Source: Dryomyza anilis
Taxonomy: Eukaryota; Arthropoda; Insecta; Diptera; Dryomyzidae
Assembly (NCBI GenBank): GCA_951804985.1
Contig: OX638135.1
Coordinates: 43,228,324-43,292,323, forward strand
Direction: 5' to 3'
DNA: 64,000 nt
Shown: positions 59,266 through 64,000 of the stretch, one piece after another
Position numbering within the stretch: position 1 is the stretch's first letter
How the letters are laid out: each line of letters starts with the position of its first letter
Made by a program: the position numbers and the translations under genes
Notes under the pieces: model-generated
Databases searched by the model: none
The model's input: only the letters and a program-made list of their open reading frames with translations
Told to the model about the DNA's origin: nothing

Positions 59266-59889
59266 TGATCTTTTGATCTTTTTGATCTTTTTGATCTTTT
59301 TGATCTTTTTGATCTTTTTGACCTTTTTGATCTTTTTGATCTTTTTGATCTTTTTGATCTTTTTGATCTTTTTGATCTTTTTGATCTTTTTGATCTTTTT
59401 GATCTTTTTGATCTTTTTGATCTTTTTGATCTTTTTGATCTTTTTGATCTTTTTGATCTTTTTGATCTTTTGGATCTTTTGGATCTTTTGGATCTTTTGG
59501 ATCTTTTGGATCTTTTGGATCTTTTTGATCTTTTTGATCTTTTTGATCTTTTTGATCTTTTTGATCTTTTTGATCTTTTTGATCTTTTTGATCTTTTTGA
59601 TCTTTTTGATCTTTTTGATCTTTTTGATCTTTTTGATCTTTTTGATCTTTTTGATCTTTTTGATCTTGTTGATCTTGTTGATCTTGTTGATCTTGTTGAT
59701 CTTGTTGATCTTGTTGATCTTTTTGATCTTTTTGATCTTTTTGATCTTTTTGATCTTTTTGATCTTTTTGATCTTTTTGATCTTTTTGATCTTTTTGATC
59801 TTTTTGATCTTTTTGATCTTTTTGATCTTTTTGATCTTTTTGATCTTTTTGATCTTTTTGATCTTTTTGATCTTTTTGATCTTTTTGAT
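59266..59889. repeat. T block with six GG units and a small G block
   Basis: 8-base unit near 59270, T units with one GACC, then six consecutive GG units (GGATC at 59472 to 59517 in steps of 9), T units, six G units (about 59665-59718) and T units. Confidence 0.9.
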
Positions 59890-60639
59890 CTTGTTGATCT
59901 TGTTGATCTTGTTGATCTTGTTGATCTTTCTTATCTTGTTGATCTTGTTGATCTTGTTGATCTTGTTGATCTTGTTGATCTTGTTGATCTTGTTGATCTT
60001 GTTGATCTTGTTGATCTTGTTGATCTTGTTGATCTTGTTGATCTTGTTGATCTTGTTGATCTTGTTGATCTTGTTGATCTTGTTGATCTTGTTGATCTTG
60101 TTGATCTTGTTGATCTTGTTGATCTTGTTGATCTTGTTGATCTTGTTGATCTTGTTGATCTTGTTGATCTTGTTGATCTTGTTGATCTTGTTGATCTTGT
60201 TGATCTTGTTGATCTTGTTGATTTTGTTGATCTTGTTGATCTTGTTGATCTTGTTGATCTTGTTGATCTTGTTGATCTTGTTGATCTTGTTGATCTTGTC
60301 GATCTTGTCGATCTTGTCGATCTTGTTGATCCTTTTGATCTTGTTGATCTTGTTGATCTTGTTGATCTTGTTGATCTTGCTGATCTTGCTGATCTTGTTG
60401 ATCTTGTTGATCTTGTTGATCTTGTTGATCTTGTTGATCTTGTTGATCTTGTTGATCTTGTTGATCTTGTTGATCTTGTTGATCTTGTTGATCTTGTTGA
60501 TCTTGTTGATCTTGTTGATCTTGTTGATCTTGTTGATCTTGTTGATCTTGTTGATCTTGTTGATCTTGTTGATCTTGTTGATCTTGTTGATCTTGTTGAT
60601 CTTGTTGATCTTGTTGATCTTGTTGATCTTGTTGATCTT
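59890..60639. repeat. Landmark-bearing long G block, copy 3
   Basis: About 83 G units. CTTTCTTATC near 59927 (a changed CTTTCTG), TTGTTGATT near 60222, three TTGTCGATC at 60300, 60309 and 60318, GATCC at 60328 followed by TTTTGATC, two TTGCTGATC at 60380 and 60389, GGTGATC at 60640. Same order as copies 1 and 2. Confidence 0.9.
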
Positions 60640-60845
60640 GGTGATCTTGTTGATCTTGTTGATCTTGTTTTTGATCTTTTTGATCTTGTTGATCTTGTTT
60701 TTGATCTTTTTGATCTTTTTGATTTTTTGATCTTTTTGATCTTTTTGATTTTTTGATCTTTTTGATCTTTTTGATCTTTTTGATTTTTTGATCTTTTTGA
60801 TCTTTTTGATATTTTTGATATTTTTGATATTTTTGATCTTTTTGA
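60640..60845. repeat. G-block exit junction and T units
   Basis: GGTGATC, G units, TTGTTTTTGATC, one T unit, two G units, TTGTTTTTGATC, T units, then three 8-base GATTTTTTGATC units at intervals, then three GATA units. Confidence 0.86.
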
Positions 60846-61308
60846 TCTTGTTGATCTTGTTGATCTTGTTGATCTTGTTGATCTTGTTGATCTTGTTGAT
60901 TTTGTTGATCTTGTTGATCTTGTTGATCTTGTTGATCTTGTTGATCTTGTTGATCTTGTTGATCTTGTTGATCTTGTTGATCTTGTTGATCTTGTTGATC
61001 TTGTTGATCTTGTTGATCTTGTTGATCTTGTTGATCTTGTTGATCTTGCTGATCTTGTTGATCTTGTTGATCTTGTTGATCTTGTTGATCTTGTTGATCT
61101 TGTTGATCTTGTTGATCTTGTTGATCTTGTTGATCTTGTTGATCTTGTTGATCTTGTTGATCTTGTTGATCTTGTTGATCTTGTTGATCTTGTTGATCTT
61201 GTTGATCTTGTTGATCTTGTTGATCTTGTTGATCTTGATGATCTTGTTGATCTTGTTGATCTTGTTGATCTTGTTGATCTTGTTGATCTTGTGGATCTTG
61301 TTGATCTT
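60846..61308. repeat. G-unit block
   Basis: About 51 G units; TTGTTGATT near 60898, TTGCTGATC near 61048, TTGATGATC near 61237, TTGTGGATC near 61292. Confidence 0.93.
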
Positions 61309-61917
61309 TTTGATCTTTTTGATCTTTTTGATCTTTTTGCTCTTTTTGATCTTTTTGCTCTTATTGATCTTTTTGATCTTTTTGATCTTTTTGATCTTTT
61401 TGATCTTTTTGATCTTTTTGATCTTTTTGATCTTTTTGATCTTTTTGATCTTTTTGATCTTTTTGATCTTTTTGATCTTTTTGATCTTTTTGATCTTGTT
61501 GATCTTGTTGATCTTGTTGATCTTGTTGATCTTGTTGATCTTGTTGATCTTGTTGATCTTGTTGATCTTGTTGATCTTGTTGATCTTTTTGATCTTTTTG
61601 ATCTTTTTGATCTTTTTGATCTTTTTGATCTTTTTGATCTTTTTGATCTTTTTGATCTTTTTGATCTTTTTGATCTTTTTGATCTTTTTGATCTTTTTGA
61701 TCTTTTTGATCTTTTTGATCTCTTTGATCTTTTTGATCTTTTTGATCTTTTTGATCTTTTTGATCTTTTTGATCTTTTTGATCTTTTTGATCTTTTTGAT
61801 CTTTTTGATCTTTTTGATCTTTTTGATCTTTTTGATCTTTTTGATCTTTTTGATCTTTTTGATCTTTTTGATCTTTTTGATCTTTTTGATCTTTTTGATC
61901 TCTTTGATCTCTTTGAT
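61309..61917. repeat. T block with inset G block
   Basis: T units with two TTTTTGCTC and one TTATTGATC near 61337-61365, eleven G units (about 61497-61585), about 35 T units with one TCTTTGATC near 61720, and two TCTTTGATC units at the end. Confidence 0.92.
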
Positions 61918-62058
61918 CTTGTTGATCTTGTTGATCTTGTTGATCTTGTTGATCTTGTTGATCTTGTTGATCTTGTTTATCTTGTTGATCTTGTTTATCT
62001 TGTTGATCTTGTTTATCTTGTTGATCTTGTTGATCTTGTTGATCTTCTTGATCTTTTT
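61918..62058. repeat. G block with alternating TTGTTTATC units
   Basis: Seven G units, then TTGTTTATC alternating with TTGTTGATC three times (about 61973-62015), three G units, one C unit and one T unit. Confidence 0.9.
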
Positions 62059-62256
62059 GATATTTTTGATATTTTTGATATTTTTGATATTTTTGATATT
62101 TTTGATATTTTTGATATTTTTGATATTTTTGATATTTTTGATATTTTTGATATTTTTGATATTTTTGATATTTTTGATATTTTTGATATTTTTGATATTT
62201 TTGATATTTTTGATATTTTTGATATTTTTGATATTTTTGATATTTTTGATACTTTT
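62059..62256. repeat. Pure run of GATA units
   Basis: GATA starts at 62059 and every 9 bases to 62248: 22 successive units, all TTTTTGATA except the last, which is followed by CTTTT. This is the longest GATA run; elsewhere GATA units come in groups of two to about eleven. The GATC core is lost throughout, so the stretch has no GATC site for about 190 bases. Confidence 0.95.
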
Positions 62257-62382
62257 GATCTTTTGATCTTTTGATCTTTTTGATCTTTTTGATCTTTTTG
62301 ATCTTTTTGATCTTTTTGATCTTTTTGATCTTTTTGATCTTTTTGATCTTTTTGATCATTTGATCTTTTTGATCTTTTTGAT
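62257..62382. repeat. Short T block with 8-base units
   Basis: Two 8-base units at the start, about ten T units, and a TCATTTGATC unit near 62357. Confidence 0.9.
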
Positions 62383-62703
62383 CTTGTTGATCTTGTTGAT
62401 CTTGTTGATCTTGTTGATCTTGTTGATCTTGTTGATCTTGTTGATCTTGTTGATCTTGTTGATCTTGTTGATCTTGTTGATCTTGTTGATCTTGTTGATC
62501 TTTTTGATCTTTTAGATCTTGTTGATCTTTTAGATCTTGTTGATCTTTTTGATCTTTTTGAACTTGTTGATCTTGTTGATCATGTTGATCTTGTTTATCT
62601 TATTGATCTTGTTTATCTTGTTGATCTTGTTGATCTTGTTGATCTTGTTGATCTTGTTGATCTTGTTGATCTTGTTGATCTTTTTGATCTTTTAGATCTT
62701 GTT
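62383..62703. repeat. G blocks with TAG and TTTATC marks
   Basis: About 13 G units, TAG units near 62514 and 62530, GAAC, GATCATG near 62580, TTGTTTATC and TTATTGATC near 62592-62605, TTGTTTATC, eight G units, TAG near 62695. Confidence 0.87.
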
Positions 62704-63017
62704 GATCTTTTTGATCTTTTTGAACTTTTTGATCTTTTTGATCTTTTTGATCTTTTTGATCTTTTTGATCTTTTTGATCTTTTTGATCTTTTTGATATTT
62801 TTGATATTTTTGATATTTTTGATATTTTTGATATTTTTGATATTTTTGATCTTTTTGATCTTTTTGATCTTTTTGATCTTTTTGATCTTTTTGATCTTTT
62901 TGATCTTTTTGATCTTTTTGATCTCTTTGATCTCTTTGATCTTTTTGATCTTTTTGATCTTTTTGATCTTTTTGATCTTTTTGATCTTGTTGATCTTGTT
63001 GATCTTTTTGATCTTTT
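62704..63017. repeat. T block with six GATA units
   Basis: T units with one GAAC, six GATA units (about 62793-62840), T units, two TCTTTGATC near 62922, two G units. Confidence 0.9.
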
Positions 63018-63467
63018 GGATTTTTTTTAACTTTTTGATCTTGTTGATCTTGTTGATCTTTCTGATCTTGTTGATCTTGTTGATCTTGTTGATCTTGTTG
63101 ATCTTGTTGATCTTGTTGATCTTGTTGATCTTGTTGATCTTGTTGATCTTGTTGATCTTGTTGATCTTGTTGATCTTGTTGATCTTGTTGATCTTGTTGA
63201 TCTTGTTGATCTTGTTGATCATGTTGATCTTGTTGATCTTGCTGATCATTTTGATTTTTTTGATCTTTTTGATCTTTTTGATCTTTTTGATCTTTTTGAT
63301 CTTTTTGATCTTTTTGATCTTTTTGATCTTTTTGATCTTTTTGATCTTTTTGATCTTTTTGATCTTTTTGATCTTTTTGATCTTTTTGATCTTTTTGATC
63401 TTTTTGATCTTTTTGATCTTTTTGATCTTTTTGATCTTTTTGATCTTGTTGATCTTTTTGATCTTTT
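63018..63467. repeat. Framed G module 12 and following T block
   Basis: GGATTTTTTTTAAC at 63018 (GAAC changed to TAAC), two G units, CTTTCTG, about 18 G units with one GATCATG near 63220, TTGCTGATCATTTT near 63240, then about 21 T units and one G unit. Confidence 0.9.
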
Positions 63468-63908
63468 GGATTTTTTTGAACTTTTTGATCTTGTTGATCT
63501 TGTTGATCTTTCTGATCTTGCTGATCTTGTTGATCTTGTTGATCTTGTTGATCTTGCTGATCATTTTGATATTTTTGATCTTTTTGATCTTTTTGATCTT
63601 TTTGATCTTTTTGATCTTTTTGATCTTTTTGATCTTTTTGATCTTTTTGATCTTTTTGATCTTTTTGATCTTTTTGATCTTTTTGATCTTTTTGATCTTT
63701 TTGATCTTTTTGATCTTTTTGATCTTTTTGATCTTTTTGATCTTTTTGATCTTTTTGATCTTTTTGATCTTTTTGATCTTTTTGATCTTTTTGATCTTTT
63801 TGATCTTTTTGATCTTTTTGATCTTTTTGATCTTTTTGATCTTTTTGATCTTTTTGATCTTTTTGATCTTTTTGATCTTGTTGATCTTGTTGATCTTTTT
63901 GATCTTTT
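63468..63908. repeat. Framed G module 13 and following T block
   Basis: GGATTTTTTTGAAC at 63468, CTTTCTG, TTGCTGATC, four G units, TTGCTGATCATTTT near 63555, one GATA, then about 34 pure T units and two G units. Confidence 0.9.
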
Positions 63909-64000
63909 GGATTTTTTTGAACTTTTTGATCTTGTTGATCTTGTTGATCTTTCTGATCTTGTTGATCTTGTTGATCTTGTTGATCTTGTTGATCTTGTTG
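63909..64000. repeat. Framed G module 14, cut by the window end
   Basis: GGATTTTTTTGAAC at 63909, two G units, CTTTCTG, then G units to the last base. The array clearly continues beyond the window. Confidence 0.9.

Larger units (their letters stand above)
1..64000. repeat. 9-base satellite array filling the window
   Basis: Every line of sequence is a tandem run of the 9-base unit TTTTTGATC or a one- or two-base variant of it, always in the same orientation. T-unit stretches are about 22% GC and G-unit stretches (TTGTTGATC) about 33%. The + strand is dominated by T; C is almost confined to the GATC core. No tRNA, rRNA, transposon end, unique spacer or inverted segment was seen in 64 kb. No believable gene is present: long open frames exist because the unit length is divisible by 3, they encode only three-residue periodic peptides, and most begin at TTG inside the repeat with no ribosome-binding site. 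A eukaryotic satellite is the best reading. The species cannot be told from the sequence. Confidence 0.97.

Noticed and set aside
62059..62256. GATA-factor binding sites
   Set aside because: The units read TGATAT, which lacks the A or G after GATA in the usual WGATAR site. Only two isolated GATAA forms (about 29763 and 34833) fit, in repeat copies.
1..64000. Similarity to the AT-rich 13-mers of the enterobacterial replication origin (GATCTNTTNTTTT)
   Set aside because: Only the first nine positions agree with GATCTTTTT; the rest is GATC. No DnaA-box cluster or flanking genes exist, and the match is forced by the unit.
1..64000. CRISPR array
   Set aside because: Units are adjacent with no unique spacers and are far too short.
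1..64000. Telomere repeat
   Set aside because: The unit lacks the G-run of telomere repeats; TTTTGGATC units are rare variants inside the array.
1..64000. T5 runs as terminators, and TATA-like elements such as 24705-24715
   Set aside because: T5 occurs in nearly every T unit and has no stem before it; the TATA-like stretch lies in a degenerate satellite patch with no gene.
1..64000. Triplex or hairpin-forming sequence
   Set aside because: The GATC core breaks the pyrimidine strand every 9 bases, and the only self-complementary part is the 4-base GATC, so neither is supported beyond what any such repeat would give.
1..64000. Assignment to a named species or known satellite family
   Set aside because: Nothing in the window is diagnostic and no database search was possible.

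Overview
The whole window is one uninterrupted, strongly AT-rich short-unit satellite array. The unit is 9 bases, TTTTTGATC on the + strand (GATCAAAAA on the other strand). The unit keeps the same orientation from base 1 to base 64000. I see no unique sequence, transposon, RNA gene or believable protein-coding gene. The long open frames follow from the repeat: 9 is a multiple of 3, and the unit has a stop in only one of the six frames. A gene-free short-unit array of this size points to eukaryotic heterochromatin (pericentromeric, subtelomeric or sex-chromosome type). Nothing in it identifies the species.

Two unit types make up almost everything: the T unit TTTTTGATC and the G unit TTGTTGATC. 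They are sorted into blocks rather than mixed. T blocks run to about 1.4 kb with almost no variants, and G blocks to about 1.25 kb. Rarer units act as landmarks: TTTTTGATA (GATA), TTCTTGATC (C), TTTTGGATC (GG), TTTTAGATC (TAG), TTTTTGAAC (GAAC), TTTTTGGTC/TTTTTGGTA (GGTC/GGTA), TTTATGATC (TATG), TTTTTCATC (CATC) and a 10-base form TTTTTCAATC (CAATC). Units of 8 or 12 bases shift the phase of the array.

Layout. 1-6.0 kb: two copies of a 3.2-3.5 kb higher-order repeat, closed by a CGATATTTTCGATC boundary. 6.0-11.3 kb: a long T block, then a 1.25 kb G block, then a second boundary. 11.3-22.8 kb: T blocks plus two copies of a 3.4-4.3 kb higher-order repeat, a G block with an exit junction, and a third boundary. 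22.8-24.3 kb: T block. 24.3-37.8 kb: a higher-order repeat of about 2.1-3.7 kb whose alternate copies match best, so it is really a dimer of about 5-5.9 kb. 37.8-43.5 kb: a short higher-order repeat with GGTC/GATA and CATC marks. 43.5-51.8 kb: G-rich modules framed by GGATTTTTTTGAAC and CTGATCATTTT, and two of the three copies of a landmark-bearing G block. 51.8-54.4 kb: a 0.7 kb tandem duplication and a small triplication. 54.4-64 kb: further G blocks, the third G-block copy, a pure run of GATA units, and more framed modules that run off the window end.

No genes work together here. The main result is structural. Matching landmarks in different copies are separated by distances that agree modulo 9 within each comparison, even where the copies differ in length by tens to hundreds of bases. 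This fits gain and loss of whole 9-base units inside higher-order repeats that were themselves duplicated.
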